NCBI GenBank assembly: GCA_902607475.1
Contig: CACLKH010000009.1
Coordinates: 1 to 36,757, forward strand
Length of the DNA: 36,757 nt
Source of the DNA: an uncultured Alphaproteobacteria bacterium
GTDB lineage: Bacteria > Pseudomonadota > Alphaproteobacteria > GCA-002720895
Reading direction: 5' to 3'
Shown: one piece after another, positions 25,283-35,543 of the stretch
Numbering within the stretch: the stretch's first letter is position 1
How the letters are laid out: each line of letters opens with the position of its first letter
Position numbers and translations under genes: made by a program
The notes under the pieces: generated by a model
Database searches by the model: none
Seen by the model: the letters and a program-made list of their open reading frames with translations, nothing else
What the model was told of the DNA's origin: nothing

Positions 25283-27309
25283 TTTGTTACTTTTTTAGTA
25301 GTGATTAGTTCTAAATCTCTTAATTTTATTTTCTTTATTTTGTCTCTAATTTTTGCAGCTTCCTCGAATTCTAAATCAGAAGCATGATTTAACATTTCTT
25401 TTTCTAACTTAGAAACATAAGATTTCAAATTCTTTTTCTCAGTTTCATACCCTTGGTTATCTATTTTAACAGTATAAGTATCTTTTTCATAAACTGATTT
25501 TAAAACATTACTTATATCTTTTTTTATACTTTGAGGAGTTATCCCATTTTTTTTGTTGTAAGCTATTTGCTTTCTTCTTCTCCTATTAGTTTCATCTATT
25601 GCTTCGTTTATACTTTTAGTTTTTTTATCTGCATAAAGAATTACTTTACCATCAACATTTCTAGATGCTCTACCTATAGTTTGAATCAAAGATGTTTTAG
25701 AGCGCAAAAAACCTTCTTTATCTGCATCCAAAATGGCAACTAACCCACATTCTGGGATATCTAATCCTTCTCTTAATAAATTAATTCCAATTAAAATGTC
25801 AAACTTTCCAATTCTTAAATCTCTTATAATTTCAATTCTTTCCAATGTATCAATATCTGAATGTAAGTATCTAACTTTTAGATTTGCTTCTTCAAGATAT
25901 TCAGTCAAATCCTCAGCCATTTTTTTTGTTAATGTTGTAACAAGAACTCTTTGAGATTTTTCAATACACTTTTTACATTCATTCATTAAATCATCAACTT
26001 GTGAAAAAGCTGCTTTTATTTCACATATTGGATCAGTTAAACCAGTTGGCCTTACAAGTTGTTCAATTAATAATTCTTTTGATTCTTCTATTTCCCATTC
26101 CCCAGGAGTAGCAGATACAAATAATGTTTTAGGTCTCATTTTTTCCCATTCTTCAAATTTTAAAGGCCTATTATCTAAACAAGATGGTAATCTAAAACCA
26201 TATTCTGATAAATTTGATTTTCTTGAATAGTCACCTTTATACATTCCATGAAGTTGTGGGATTGATACATGGCTTTCGTCAACAAATATTAAAGCATCAC
26301 TCGGAAGATATTCAAATAATGTAGGAGGAGGCTCTCCACTTTTTCTTCCTGTAAGATATCTAGAATAATTTTCAATACCAGAACAACTTCCTGTTGCTTC
26401 AATTGTTTCAATATCAAAATTAGTTCTTTGTTCTATTCTTTCCGCTTCTAAAAATTTCTTTTCTTTTTTAAAAAAATTTAATCTTCCTTCTAATTCAATT
26501 TTTATATTTTTAATTGCTATTTCTAAAGTTGGTTTTGGAGTTACATAATGGCTGTTTGGAAATATTTTAATAAAATTTAACTCATCATTTTTTTTTCCAG
26601 TTAAAGGATCTATAGAAGAAATATTTTCAATTTTTTCACCAAAAAAAGATATTCTCCATGAACAATCATCATAATGAGAAGGGAAAATATCAATAATATC
26701 ACCTTTTACTCTAAAGGTACCTCTGTAAAAATTAATGTCATTTCTAATATATTGTAATTCTACAAGTTTAGTTATTAAGTAGCTTCTTGTAATTATTTCA
26801 TCTTTATTTAAGGTAAAAGTCATTGTCGAATATGTTTCTGGTGAACCTATTCCATAAATACAAGAAACACTTGCAACTATTATTACATCTTTTCTTTCAA
26901 ATAAAGCTCTAGTTGCAGAGTGTCGCATTCTATCAATTTGTTCATTTATAGATGATTCTTTTTCTATATATGTATCAGTTTTTGGTACATATGCTTCAGG
27001 TTGATAATAATCATAATATGACACAAAATATTCAACTGCATTTTTAGGAAAGATTGATTTCATTTCAGAATATAATTGTGCAGCAAGAGTTTTATTTGGC
27101 GCTAGAATTAGAGTTGGTTTTTGAATTTTTTCTATAACATGAGCCATTGTAAAAGTCTTTCCTGAACCTGTTACACCTAATAAAGTTTGATTTCTTTGGT
27201 TTTTTTTAAAATTATTAACAATTTTTTTTATTGCTTCAGGCTGATCACCTGAAGGTTTAAAAGAACTTTCAATAATAAATTTATTTTTTTTTTGTTCTAA
27301 ATTTTTCAT
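25279..27309 (-). CDS. uvrB: Excinuclease ABC subunit B
   Basis: 676 residues, full length. This is the damage-verifying helicase-like subunit of nucleotide excision repair. Walker [16 protein letters not shown], the beta-hairpin region [20 protein letters not shown]-box equivalent [19 protein letters not shown], motif [13 protein letters not shown], motif [13 protein letters not shown], and a C-terminal UVR domain ([19 protein letters not shown]) that binds UvrC. It is divergent from the aminotransferase gene across 99 bp and leads a run with the CaCA and SDR genes. With uvrC 2 kb downstream, two of the three Uvr subunits are encoded here; uvrA is not in the window. Confidence 0.98.
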   Translation of the reverse strand: MKNLEQKKNKFIIESSFKPSGDQPEAIKKIVNNFKKNQRNQTLLGVTGSGKTFTMAHVIEKIQKPTLILAPNKTLAAQLYSEMKSIFPKNAVEYFVSYYDYYQPEAYVPKTDTYIEKESSINEQIDRMRHSATRALFERKDVIIVASVSCIYGIGSPETYSTMTFTLNKDEIITRSYLITKLVELQYIRNDINFYRGTFRVKGDIIDIFPSHYDDCSWRISFFGEKIENISSIDPLTGKKNDELNFIKIFPNSHYVTPKPTLEIAIKNIKIELEGRLNFFKKEKKFLEAERIEQRTNFDIETIEATGSCSGIENYSRYLTGRKSGEPPPTLFEYLPSDALIFVDESHVSIPQLHGMYKGDYSRKSNLSEYGFRLPSCLDNRPLKFEEWEKMRPKTLFVSATPGEWEIEESKELLIEQLVRPTGLTDPICEIKAAFSQVDDLMNECKKCIEKSQRVLVTTLTKKMAEDLTEYLEEANLKVRYLHSDIDTLERIEIIRDLRIGKFDILIGINLLREGLDIPECGLVAILDADKEGFLRSKTSLIQTIGRASRNVDGKVILYADKKTKSINEAIDETNRRRRKQIAYNKKNGITPQSIKKDISNVLKSVYEKDTYTVKIDNQGYETEKKNLKSYVSKLEKEMLNHASDLEFEEAAKIRDKIKKIKLRDLELITTKKVTK

Positions 27310-27408
27310 TATTTGTTAAAAAATTTTATTAATAAATTAAATAATTTTATTAAAATTAATACTATCTTTTTTTTTCAAAATTTATTATAGATTACATAGG
27401 TTATTGTT

Positions 27409-28608
27409 ATGAGTTTCTTTTCGCAAAGAGTGTCAAGGATACAACCATCACCCACTATATCTATAACTGCAAAAGCTAAAGAATTAAAGCAAGAAGGAAA
27501 AAAAATTATAGATTTTTCTGCGGGAGAACCTGATTTTGATACACCTGATAATATAAAAAAAGCAGCAATTGAAGCTATTAATAATGGTCAAACAAAATAC
27601 ACTCCTGTCAATGGCACAAAGGAATTAAATGAAGCAATAATAAAAAAATTTAAAAGAGAAAATGATTTAGTTTTTGCGCCAGATGAAATTACAGTTGGTT
27701 GTGGAGGTAAGCAAGTAATCTATAATGCTTTAGTAGCCACAATTGAAAAAGGTGATGAAATAATTATACCTGCTCCTTTTTGGGTATCTTATCCCGATAT
27801 GGCTCTTTTAGTCGAAGGGCACCCTGTAGTTTTAGATTGTTCATTAGAAAATAATTTTAAAATTAACCCTCAAGATTTAGAAAATAAAATTACAAATCGA
27901 ACAAAATGGGTAATATTAAATTCACCTTCAAATCCAACTGGAGCTTTTTACAGTGAATTAGAGTTGCAAAATTTAGCAAAAATTTTATTAAAACACCCGC
28001 ATGTCTGGGTTATGTGTGATGATTTATATGAACATATTATTTTTGACAATTTAAAATTTAAAAATATTTTACAAGTTGATGAAAAACTTAGATCAAGAAC
28101 ATTTGTTGTAAATGGAGTTTCCAAAGCATACGCGATGACAGGTTGGAGGCTAGGTTATGGAGCCGGACCAAAAAACTTAATAAAAGAAATTAGTAAAATT
28201 CAATCTCAAAGTACAACTCACACTTCTTCTATATCTCAAGCAGCAGCAATAGAAGCTTTGAAAAATAGTGATGAATTTATAAATAAAAATAAAAAAATCT
28301 TTCAAGAAAGAAGAGATCTTATTTTTTCTAAGCTTAAAGATTTTTCTTCTCTTCAAGTTTTTTTACCACAAGGATCTTTTTATGTTTATGTTTGTTGTAA
28401 CGATTTAATGGGAAAAAAAAAAGATGATGGTACTGAAATAAAAAATGATATTGATTTATCAGATTATTTTTTAGATGAGGGGGTTGCTGTAGTGCCAGGA
28501 GAAGCATTTGGCTGCTCAAATTTTTTTAGAATTTCCTTTGCCACTTCTAATGAAAATATAATTGAGGGCTGTGATAAGGTTGTTTCCGCCTGTAAAAAAT
28601 TAAAATAA
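27409..28608 (+). CDS. aspC: Aspartate aminotransferase (class I, possibly aspartate/prephenate type)
   Basis: 399 residues, fold-type I PLP enzyme of the Ib (alphaproteobacterial/Thermus) subgroup. It transfers amino groups between aspartate and 2-oxoglutarate; several Ib enzymes also accept prephenate. Seen: the N-terminal SRIQPSPTISITAKAKELK, DFSAGEPDFDTPDNIKKAAI, NGQTKYTPVNGTKELNEAI, the cofactor-contacting NSPSNPTGAFY, the Schiff-base Lys in VNGVSKAYAMTGWRLGY, and the substrate Arg in FFRISFATS. ATG at 27409. It is flanked by divergent uvrB and by trxB converging with a 1-nt gap. The gene symbol is by function; aatA is an equivalent name. Confidence 0.92.
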   Translation: MSFFSQRVSRIQPSPTISITAKAKELKQEGKKIIDFSAGEPDFDTPDNIKKAAIEAINNGQTKYTPVNGTKELNEAIIKKFKRENDLVFAPDEITVGCGGKQVIYNALVATIEKGDEIIIPAPFWVSYPDMALLVEGHPVVLDCSLENNFKINPQDLENKITNRTKWVILNSPSNPTGAFYSELELQNLAKILLKHPHVWVMCDDLYEHIIFDNLKFKNILQVDEKLRSRTFVVNGVSKAYAMTGWRLGYGAGPKNLIKEISKIQSQSTTHTSSISQAAAIEALKNSDEFINKNKKIFQERRDLIFSKLKDFSSLQVFLPQGSFYVYVCCNDLMGKKKDDGTEIKNDIDLSDYFLDEGVAVVPGEAFGCSNFFRISFATSNENIIEGCDKVVSACKKLK

Positions 28609-28609
28609 A

Positions 28610-29545
28610 TTATTCTGCTATATATTTTTCTGCATCTAGAGCAGCCATACATCCCAATCCAGCAGCAGTAACAGCTTGTCTATAGATTTTATCTGTAACG
28701 TCACCTGCAGCAAATACACCGGGTATATTTGTTTTTGTACTGCCAGATTTTGTTAAAATATAACCTTCCTTATCTAATTTTATTTTATTCTTAAAAATAT
28801 TTGTTGCTGGGTCATGACCAATTGCAATAAAAACCCCGTCTAAATCTATTGATTTTGATTTGTTTGTTTTTTTATTATTTATAGAAATTCCCTTAACTTT
28901 TTTTGGATTTTCATTTCCATGAATTTCTTCAACAACACTATCCCATATGACTTCAATTTTTTTATTTTTAAACAACCTTTCTTGTAGAATTTTTTCTGCT
29001 CTTAATTTATCTCTTCTATGAATTAAAAATACTTTTTTAGCATGTAATGTTAGATATAGAGCTTCTTCAACAGCAGTGTTGCCCCCACCAACTACAGCAA
29101 CTATTTTGTTTTTAAAGAAAAAGCCGTCACAAGTCGCGCATGCTGACACACCGTAACCTTTAAATTTTTCTTCACTTTTAATTCCTAACCATCTTGCAGT
29201 TGCACCTGTTGCAATTATTATTGTTTTTCCATAATAAATAGATTTACTATCTCCAATTAATTCAAAAGGTTCTGATTTAAAGTTACATTCTGTAATGGTG
29301 TCATTAATAATTTTTGTACCAACACTTTCTGCCTGTGCTTTCATTTGATCCATAAGCCATGGGCCTTGTATAACATCTTTAAAACCAGGATAATTTTCTA
29401 CATCTGTTGTAATAGTCATTTGACCACCTGGTTGTTGGCCATTTACTAAAATAGGTTTCATATTAGCTCTAGCTGCATATATAGCAGCAGTATAACCAGC
29501 AGCACCAGATCCAATAATAATTGTATCGCTTTTATAAGTTTTCAT
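28610..29545 (-). CDS. trxB: Thioredoxin-disulfide reductase
   Basis: 311 residues, the low-molecular-weight bacterial type. This FAD enzyme passes NADPH electrons to thioredoxin. FAD-binding GxGxxA/G loop IIGSGAAGYTAAIYAARANM, PGGQMTITTDVENYPGF, redox-active CATC in GVSACATCDGFF, NADPH-binding VVGGGNTAVEEALYL and HRRDKLRAEKILQ, and C-terminal FAD contact GVFAAGDVTDKIYRQAVTAA. It follows the ELM1-like gene by 2 nt and ends 1 nt from the convergent aminotransferase. Confidence 0.98.
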   Translation of the reverse strand: MKTYKSDTIIIGSGAAGYTAAIYAARANMKPILVNGQQPGGQMTITTDVENYPGFKDVIQGPWLMDQMKAQAESVGTKIINDTITECNFKSEPFELIGDSKSIYYGKTIIIATGATARWLGIKSEEKFKGYGVSACATCDGFFFKNKIVAVVGGGNTAVEEALYLTLHAKKVFLIHRRDKLRAEKILQERLFKNKKIEVIWDSVVEEIHGNENPKKVKGISINNKKTNKSKSIDLDGVFIAIGHDPATNIFKNKIKLDKEGYILTKSGSTKTNIPGVFAAGDVTDKIYRQAVTAAGLGCMAALDAEKYIAE

Positions 29546-29547
29546 AA

Positions 29548-30483
29548 TTAAATTTCAATTCTTTTTTTAATTTTTTCTACTACTTTATCAATATCATTTA
29601 ATGCTTTCTTTTTCCCTTTTAAAGATATCGAGTCTTTCAAGTAATAAGCTAATTTTAAATGAATCAGATTTTTTATAAATAAACTAAATCTTTTTGATTT
29701 TGTAGGTATATCAATTATATATGTTGGTTTGCCAGTACTGCATGCTTCAGTAACCATAGAAACAGAATCACTTGTGACAATAATTGCTTTTGCAAAACTT
29801 AGAGCATTTAAATAAGATACTTTTTTAGAATTCGGTAAAACAAAAATAAAATTTTTACTTATTAAATTTTTTTTTAAATATAAATAATCTTTTTTATCAG
29901 TTCTCCTAGAAACAAGTATAAAAATTCTAATTTTTTTTTGCTCTTCAATTGACTTAAGATTTTTAATTATTTTATCTAATATTGGCTTTGTTATTTTATG
30001 GTGTCTGCTATTTCCACCAATTAATACAGTAATAAAATTTTGTTTTAAAATGCTAGGTTTTTTTTCTTTATTAACATTTTTAATATATTTTAAATTTATT
30101 TTTGTAAGAGCCCCTTGGGTTTCAATTACATTTAAACCTTTGCATTTGTCATGTTTTGGCGAAATTACAACATCAAAATTATTAATATTTATAGGGGGTT
30201 TTTGAATGAAAATAGAAAAAATTTTATTTTTTGTTTTTTGTTTAATCATTTTTGAATAGTAAGCAGTGTTTTTTCCACACGAGATTATTATTTTTGGATA
30301 TGGCGGTTTAAAAAAATTTTTTTTTTGTAAATTAAAAAAGTTAGAAAGATTTCTTTTAATAAAATTTACTTTTTTTATTTTTATGAGTTTATAATTTATA
30401 TTTAATTTTTCTGCTAATGAAATTGATTGCTTTTCATGCCCAACTAAATTATCTGATAATATCCAACAATTTTTTTTAGACAC
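29548..30483 (-). CDS. Mitochondrial fission ELM1-like protein (DUF1022 family)
   Basis: 311 residues. The N-terminal [20 protein letters not shown] (trailing into KLNI) matches the W-x-L-x-D-x-x-G-H-x-x-Q opening of the ELM1/DUF1022 family. [50 protein letters not shown] and [13 protein letters not shown] follow in the family order, and [20 protein letters not shown] resembles the nucleotide-sugar-binding half of a GT-B glycosyltransferase. Known: the plant homologue ELM1 affects mitochondrial fission. In bacteria the function is unknown; a glycosyltransferase-like envelope role is an inference from fold. It overlaps carB by 8 nt. Confidence 0.85.
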   Translation of the reverse strand: MSKKNCWILSDNLVGHEKQSISLAEKLNINYKLIKIKKVNFIKRNLSNFFNLQKKNFFKPPYPKIIISCGKNTAYYSKMIKQKTKNKIFSIFIQKPPININNFDVVISPKHDKCKGLNVIETQGALTKINLKYIKNVNKEKKPSILKQNFITVLIGGNSRHHKITKPILDKIIKNLKSIEEQKKIRIFILVSRRTDKKDYLYLKKNLISKNFIFVLPNSKKVSYLNALSFAKAIIVTSDSVSMVTEACSTGKPTYIIDIPTKSKRFSLFIKNLIHLKLAYYLKDSISLKGKKKALNDIDKVVEKIKKRIEI

Positions 30484-33400
30484 TTTTTACAACCTTATTA
30501 ATTTTTGTTTTAAAAAAATATTTTTGCAAAGAAAATATTTCTAAATTTCTTTTAGATAATTCTTTAATTGCTTCCACAGCAGCTTTAGCACCAGACATAG
30601 TAGTGTAATATGGAATTTTATTATTAATTGCGGATCTTCTTAAAGTAAAACTATCTTTTATTGCTTGCGCCCCTTCGGTTGTATTAAATATAAGATTAAT
30701 TTTTTTTTCATTTATAAAATTTACAATATTTGGCTTTCCTTCTTTTACTTTTTTTATTGAAAGACAATTAATATTTTTTTCTTTTAAAAAATTTGCTGTT
30801 CCTTTGGTTGCAGAAATTTTAAAACCAAGATTTTCTAAACTCTTAACGTGCTTATAGACAAAAATTTTGTCATCATTCTTAACTGATACAAATAAATTAC
30901 CTTTTAAAGGTAAATTAACACCCGCTGATAATTGAGATTTTGCAAAAGCTTTTCCAAAATTAAAATCCATCCCCATTGCTTCTCCTGTAGATTTCATTTC
31001 TGGTCCAAGAATAATATCGGATCCATCAAATTTAGAAAAAGGAAAAACAGATTCTTTAACAGCGATATGTTTAAATTTATTTTTTTTTAATTTAAAGTCA
31101 CTTATTTTTTTTCCTAACATTAATAATGCGGCAATTTTTGCTATTGGAATTCCGGTTGCTTTTGCAACAAAAGGAACTGTTCTACTAGCACGAGGATTTG
31201 CTTCAATTATATAAATTTCATTATCTTGAATTGCAAATTGAATATTTATTATTCCTTTTACTTTTAAAGCTATTGCTAGTTTTATTGTTTGTTCCTCAAT
31301 TTGTTTAATTATATTTTTGTTTAGAGTATATGGAGGTATTACACAAGCAGAATCACCTGAATGAATGCCAGCTTCTTCTATATGTTCCATTATACCTGCT
31401 ATAAATACTTTTTTTCCATCTGAAATGGCATCAACATCTACCTCAACAGCTGATTTTAAGTAAGAGTCAATTAACAATGGTGATTTTTTTGTTATTTTTA
31501 ATGCTTTTTTAACATATTTGAAAAACTCCTTTTTTTCATTAATGATTTCCATTGCCTTACCACCTAAAACGTAGGAAGGTCTAATTATTAGTGGAAGACC
31601 AATGATTTTTAAACATTTCTTTGCTTCATTAATATTATTTGCAGTTAAATTTGCAGGTTGTTTTATTTTTATATCTTTAATTATTTTTTTAAATCTTTTC
31701 CTATCTTCTGCTATATCTATAGAATTTAGAGAAGTTCCTAAAATTTTTATTCCTTCTTTAACTAAATGCTTAGCAAGATTTAAAGGTGTTTGTCCGCCAA
31801 ATTGTAATATCAAACCTAGAAGATTTCCTTTTCTTTTTTCAACTTTTATAATCTCAATTACATCTTCAGGCGTCAAAGGCTCAAAATACAACCTGTCAGA
31901 AGTATCATAATCTGTAGAAACAGTTTCTGGATTACAATTAATCATTATTGTTTCAATATTTTTTTTTCTTAATGCATAGGAAGCGTGTACACAACAATAA
32001 TCAAATTCTATACCTTGCCCAATTCTATTTGGCCCACCGCCGATAATAATTATTTTATTTTTGTTACTTGGCTTAGCTTCACAATTATCAATACCTTTTG
32101 GAATTTTTTCATAAGTTGAATACATATAAGGTGTCAGAGAAGAAAACTCTGCTGCACAAGTATCCACTCTTTTATAAATTGGTTTTACATCGAATCTTTT
32201 TCTTAGCTTTCTTATTTCTTTTTCATTTTTGTGAGTTAAAAAAGCTAATCTTTTATCTGAGAAACCCAAACTTTTAATATGAAGAATTAAATCTCTATTT
32301 TTTGATATTCCTTTTTTTTTTATTAAATTCTCATAGTCAATAATTTTTTTAATTTCTCTTAAAAACCATTTATCAATTCTTGTTTTTTTATAAATTAAAT
32401 TAATATTCTTTTTTTTTCTAAAAGCCTCAGCAATTTGAAAAAATCTTAAAGGTGAAGGAAAATTTATATTTGTTTTTGTTTCTTTGTCATTAATTAATCC
32501 ATCATAACCTTTATCTAATGATCTAACTGCTTTTTGAAAAGATTCACAAAAATTTCTCCCAATTGCCATTACTTCACCTACAGATTTCATCGAAGTTCCT
32601 AAAATGTTTTTAGTTCCTGGGAATTTTTCAAAAGTAAATCTTGGAATTTTTGTAACTACATAGTCAATAGTTGGCTCAAAAGAACAAGGTGTAGTTTTAG
32701 TAATATCATTTTTTATTTCATCTAATGTTAACCCTATTGCAAGTTTAGCTGCCACTTTTGCAATTGGAAATCCTGTGGCTTTAGAAGCTAAAGCCGATGA
32801 TCTAGAAACTCTTGGATTCATTTCAATTACTACCATTTCACCATTTTTAGGATTAATAGCGAATTGAACATTTGACCCTCCTGTATCTACACCTATTTCT
32901 CTTAAAATTGCGAAACTAGCATTTCTCATAATTTGATATTCTTTATCTGTAAGAGTTAATGCTGGTGCAACAGTAACACTATCACCCGTATGCACGCCCA
33001 TTGGATCAACATTTTCAATGGAACATATAACTATACAATTATCATTTTTATCTCTTACTACTTCTAATTCATATTCTTTCCAACCTAAAACAGACTCTTC
33101 AATTAAAACTTCATTAATTGGTGAATAATCTAAACCTTCGGAAACAATTTTATTAAATTCTTTTAAGTTTTTTGCTATTCCCCCACCTTGGCCTCCTAAT
33201 GTAAAAGATGGCCTAACTATTACAGGTAAAGTAAGTTTTTTTAAAATTTTTTTCGCATTATTTATATTTTTTGCAATAAAACTTTTTGGAGTTCTTAAAC
33301 CTAACTTCAACATTGTTTTTTTAAATAATTCTCTATTCTCAGCTTTTTTTATTGCATTTAGCGATGCTCCTATTAATTCAATATTATATTTTTTAAGAAT

Positions 33401-33718
33401 ACCTTTTTTTTCAATATCTAATGCTGCATTTAATGCTGTTTGACCGCCCATTGTAGGTAAAATTGCATTAGGTTTTTCTTTTTTTATAATTTTTTCTATA
33501 ATTTCCGTTGTTATTGGTTCTATATAAGTGGAATCAGCAACGTCTGGATCTGTCATAATTGTAGCAGGGTTTGAATTAAGCAAAATTACTCTATAACCTT
33601 CTTCTTTAAGAGCTTTACATGCTTGAGTACCTGAGTAATCAAATTCGCAAGCTTGTCCTATTATAATTGGGCCTGCCCCTATTATAAAAATTGATTTTAA
33701 ATCTTTTCTTTTAGGCAT
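30476..33718 (-). CDS. carB: Carbamoyl phosphate synthase, large subunit
   Basis: 1080 residues, full length. Using ammonia from CarA, bicarbonate and 2 ATP it makes carbamoyl phosphate for pyrimidine and arginine synthesis. Two homologous ATP-grasp halves are visible: the first with [45 protein letters not shown] and [18 protein letters not shown]; the second with [43 protein letters not shown] and [20 protein letters not shown]-terminal MGS-like allosteric domain ([20 protein letters not shown]) ends in a Lys-rich tail. The ATG overlaps the carA stop by 8 nt. Confidence 0.98.
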   Translation of the reverse strand: MPKRKDLKSIFIIGAGPIIIGQACEFDYSGTQACKALKEEGYRVILLNSNPATIMTDPDVADSTYIEPITTEIIEKIIKKEKPNAILPTMGGQTALNAALDIEKKGILKKYNIELIGASLNAIKKAENRELFKKTMLKLGLRTPKSFIAKNINNAKKILKKLTLPVIVRPSFTLGGQGGGIAKNLKEFNKIVSEGLDYSPINEVLIEESVLGWKEYELEVVRDKNDNCIVICSIENVDPMGVHTGDSVTVAPALTLTDKEYQIMRNASFAILREIGVDTGGSNVQFAINPKNGEMVVIEMNPRVSRSSALASKATGFPIAKVAAKLAIGLTLDEIKNDITKTTPCSFEPTIDYVVTKIPRFTFEKFPGTKNILGTSMKSVGEVMAIGRNFCESFQKAVRSLDKGYDGLINDKETKTNINFPSPLRFFQIAEAFRKKKNINLIYKKTRIDKWFLREIKKIIDYENLIKKKGISKNRDLILHIKSLGFSDKRLAFLTHKNEKEIRKLRKRFDVKPIYKRVDTCAAEFSSLTPYMYSTYEKIPKGIDNCEAKPSNKNKIIIIGGGPNRIGQGIEFDYCCVHASYALRKKNIETIMINCNPETVSTDYDTSDRLYFEPLTPEDVIEIIKVEKRKGNLLGLILQFGGQTPLNLAKHLVKEGIKILGTSLNSIDIAEDRKRFKKIIKDIKIKQPANLTANNINEAKKCLKIIGLPLIIRPSYVLGGKAMEIINEKKEFFKYVKKALKITKKSPLLIDSYLKSAVEVDVDAISDGKKVFIAGIMEHIEEAGIHSGDSACVIPPYTLNKNIIKQIEEQTIKLAIALKVKGIINIQFAIQDNEIYIIEANPRASRTVPFVAKATGIPIAKIAALLMLGKKISDFKLKKNKFKHIAVKESVFPFSKFDGSDIILGPEMKSTGEAMGMDFNFGKAFAKSQLSAGVNLPLKGNLFVSVKNDDKIFVYKHVKSLENLGFKISATKGTANFLKEKNINCLSIKKVKEGKPNIVNFINEKKINLIFNTTEGAQAIKDSFTLRRSAINNKIPYYTTMSGAKAAVEAIKELSKRNLEIFSLQKYFFKTKINKVVKSV

Positions 33719-34877
33719 TTTCTTTTACTAAATTATAAAATTTTTTAAATAAACTAAGATGATCATGAGGACCAGGAGATGCTTCAGGATGGTATTGAAC
33801 AGAAAAAACTGGGTTGTTTAATAATTCTAAACCTTCTATTGATCCATCGAAAAGTGATTTATAAGAAATTTTTACATTTTTGGGCAATGAACTTTTTAAA
33901 ACTTCAAATCCATGATTTTGTACAGTAATTATTACTTTTCCAGTTTCAATTTCTAAAACTGGATGATTTGCACCTCTATGACCGTGATGCATTTTTTTTG
34001 TTTTTCCACCTAATGCAATAGCAAGGATTTGATGACCTAAACAAATGCCGAATGTTGGAATTTTCTTTTTTAAAATTTCTTTTATAGTTGGAATTGTAAA
34101 TTTTCCAGTAGCTTTAGGATCTCCTGGTCCATTACTTAAAAAAACACCGTTTGGTTTTAATTTAAAAATGTCATTAGCTTGGGCAGTTGCTGGAACAACT
34201 GTAACTTTACAACCTAAAGAGGCAAGATTTCTTAATATATTGTTTTTTGCCCCATAATCTATAGCCACAATATGATATTTGCTTTTGTTGTTATAACCAT
34301 ATCCTTTAAGTTTTGACCAAACAGTTTTATTCCATGAACAATTTTTATATCTTGTGACTTTTCTAGTTAAATCACAATTCTCAATTCCTTCCCATTTCTT
34401 AAGTTTTTTAGAAATTTCTTTGAAATTAAATTTTCCATTTTTTTTATATTCGATAATTGCATTAACAGATCCTTTTTCCCTTAACATCTGAGTTATTTGT
34501 CTTGTATCAATACCAGAAATTCCCACTAATTTATTTTTTTTTAGCCAATTTTGAAAACTATCAGTTGCTCTAAAATTTGATTGAATCGAGATATCTTCTC
34601 TAATAACCAATCCTTTCGCAGCTGGTTTTTTAGATTCGATATCAAATTTATTTACACCTACATTACCAATATGTGGAAATGTAAAAGTAATTATTTGATT
34701 TGAGTAAGATGGATCAGTTAATATTTCTTGATATCCAAGAATTGAAGTATTAAAACATAACTCACCAATTATTTGGTCTTCATAACCAATTCCATTACCG
34801 AAAAAAATAGTGTTGTTTGCTAAAGCTAGTATTGCATTAGGTTTTTTATTGAATAAAAAATTTTCTTTAGGCGGCGT
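33711..34877 (-). CDS. carA: Carbamoyl phosphate synthase, small (glutaminase) subunit, apparently ACG-initiated
   Basis: 388 residues. It hydrolyses glutamine and channels ammonia to CarB. Class I amidotransferase domain: [16 protein letters not shown] with the nucleophile Cys, and [13 protein letters not shown] with the catalytic His/Glu. The conserved N-terminal domain ([32 protein letters not shown]) lies upstream of the only in-frame TTG (34608-34610) and clearly belongs to the protein. Between it and the in-frame stop at 34890-34892 there is no ATG, GTG or TTG. ACG at 34875-34877 gives MPPKENFLF and lies 6 nt after a perfect AGGAGG, so I take it as the start. An ATG-to-ACG base error is the alternative. 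Confidence 0.95.
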   Translation of the reverse strand, partial: TPPKENFLFNKKPNAILALANNTIFFGNGIGYEDQIIGELCFNTSILGYQEILTDPSYSNQIITFTFPHIGNVGVNKFDIESKKPAAKGLVIREDISIQSNFRATDSFQNWLKKNKLVGISGIDTRQITQMLREKGSVNAIIEYKKNGKFNFKEISKKLKKWEGIENCDLTRKVTRYKNCSWNKTVWSKLKGYGYNNKSKYHIVAIDYGAKNNILRNLASLGCKVTVVPATAQANDIFKLKPNGVFLSNGPGDPKATGKFTIPTIKEILKKKIPTFGICLGHQILAIALGGKTKKMHHGHRGANHPVLEIETGKVIITVQNHGFEVLKSSLPKNVKISYKSLFDGSIEGLELLNNPVFSVQYHPEASPGPHDHLSLFKKFYNLVKENA

Positions 34878-34883
34878 TTTTAA

Positions 34884-34889
34884 CCTCCT
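34884..34889 (-). promoter_or_regulatory. Perfect Shine-Dalgarno AGGAGG for carA
   Basis: On the minus strand AGGAGG is followed by TTAAAA and then ACG. It is one of the best Shine-Dalgarno matches noticed in the window, and its 6-nt spacing singles out ACG 34875-34877 as the initiation codon. The rest of the 190-bp divergent gap to yqeY is A+T-rich and must hold both promoters; I cannot assign convincing -35/-10 pairs. Confidence 0.65.
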
Positions 34890-35067
34890 TTATTTAGCTG
34901 TAACCAATCTATTTATTTCACAATAATATTCAAATCTTTTTTTTAAAAAAATTAGTTTAATTTAGATAATTATATAGAAAAAAAGAATCAATGTTTTCAG
35001 TGAATTATTTTTATGAATCAAGTTGATATACAGTAAAAAAAAGTTTTTAATAAATTTTTCTTTTAAA

Positions 35068-35529
35068 ATGTTAAAAAAACAACTAACAGACAATTTAGTA
35101 TCAGCCATTAAAACTAAAAACAAAGAATCAACAAACGTTATAAGGCTTATACTTGCTGCTATAAAAGATAAAGAAATAGCTCTTAGATCTGAAGATAAAA
35201 ATAAAGAAATTTCAGAAGAAATAATATTTAGTATTTTAAAAAATATGATTAAACAGAGAAATGAAAGTATTGATTTATATAAAAAGGGAAATAGGCCAGA
35301 ACTTGTGGATAAAGAAGAAAAAGAAATTGATATTATTCAAAAATTTTTGCCAAAACAATTAGATAAGAATGTTGTTGAAGATATATGTAAAGAAATAATA
35401 CAAAAATTGAATGCTAAGGATATGTCAGATATGGGAAAAGTTATGGCTGAAATAAAAAAACATAAATCTTCTTCTCAAATAGACATGGCTAATGCAGGCT
35501 CTTGTGTTAAAATCATTCTAAGCAGTTAA
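35068..35529 (+). CDS. yqeY: GatB/YqeY domain-containing protein
   Basis: 153 residues. The N-terminal KKQLTDNLVSAIKTKNKEST and VIRLILAAIKDKEI match the helical YqeY domain, which resembles the tRNA-binding tail of GatB. The middle NESIDLYKKGNRPELVDKEE and the C-terminal FLPKQLD and MSDMGKVMAEIKKH are also family blocks. The exact role is unknown; a tRNA-related or amidotransferase-linked function has been suggested from the domain. I start at ATG 35068, giving the usual MLKKQL; a TTG at 35023 would add 15 unconserved residues. It lies 14 nt before dnaG, the alphaproteobacterial yqeY-dnaG order. Confidence 0.93.
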   Translation: MLKKQLTDNLVSAIKTKNKESTNVIRLILAAIKDKEIALRSEDKNKEISEEIIFSILKNMIKQRNESIDLYKKGNRPELVDKEEKEIDIIQKFLPKQLDKNVVEDICKEIIQKLNAKDMSDMGKVMAEIKKHKSSSQIDMANAGSCVKIILSS

Positions 35530-35543
35530 AAGGTAATTACTTT

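Noticed and set aside
31602-31910. A 102-codon open frame opposite carB
   Set aside because: Lies wholly within a conserved carB ATP-grasp region on the other strand; no motif or ribosome-binding site supports it.
34608-34610. TTG as the start of carA
   Set aside because: It would delete about 90 conserved N-terminal residues ([16 protein letters not shown] and FTFPHIGN) that are intact in frame upstream.
35023-35067. TTG start giving yqeY a 15-residue N-terminal extension
   Set aside because: The extension has no similarity to the family; ATG 35068 gives the usual MLKKQL start and normal length.
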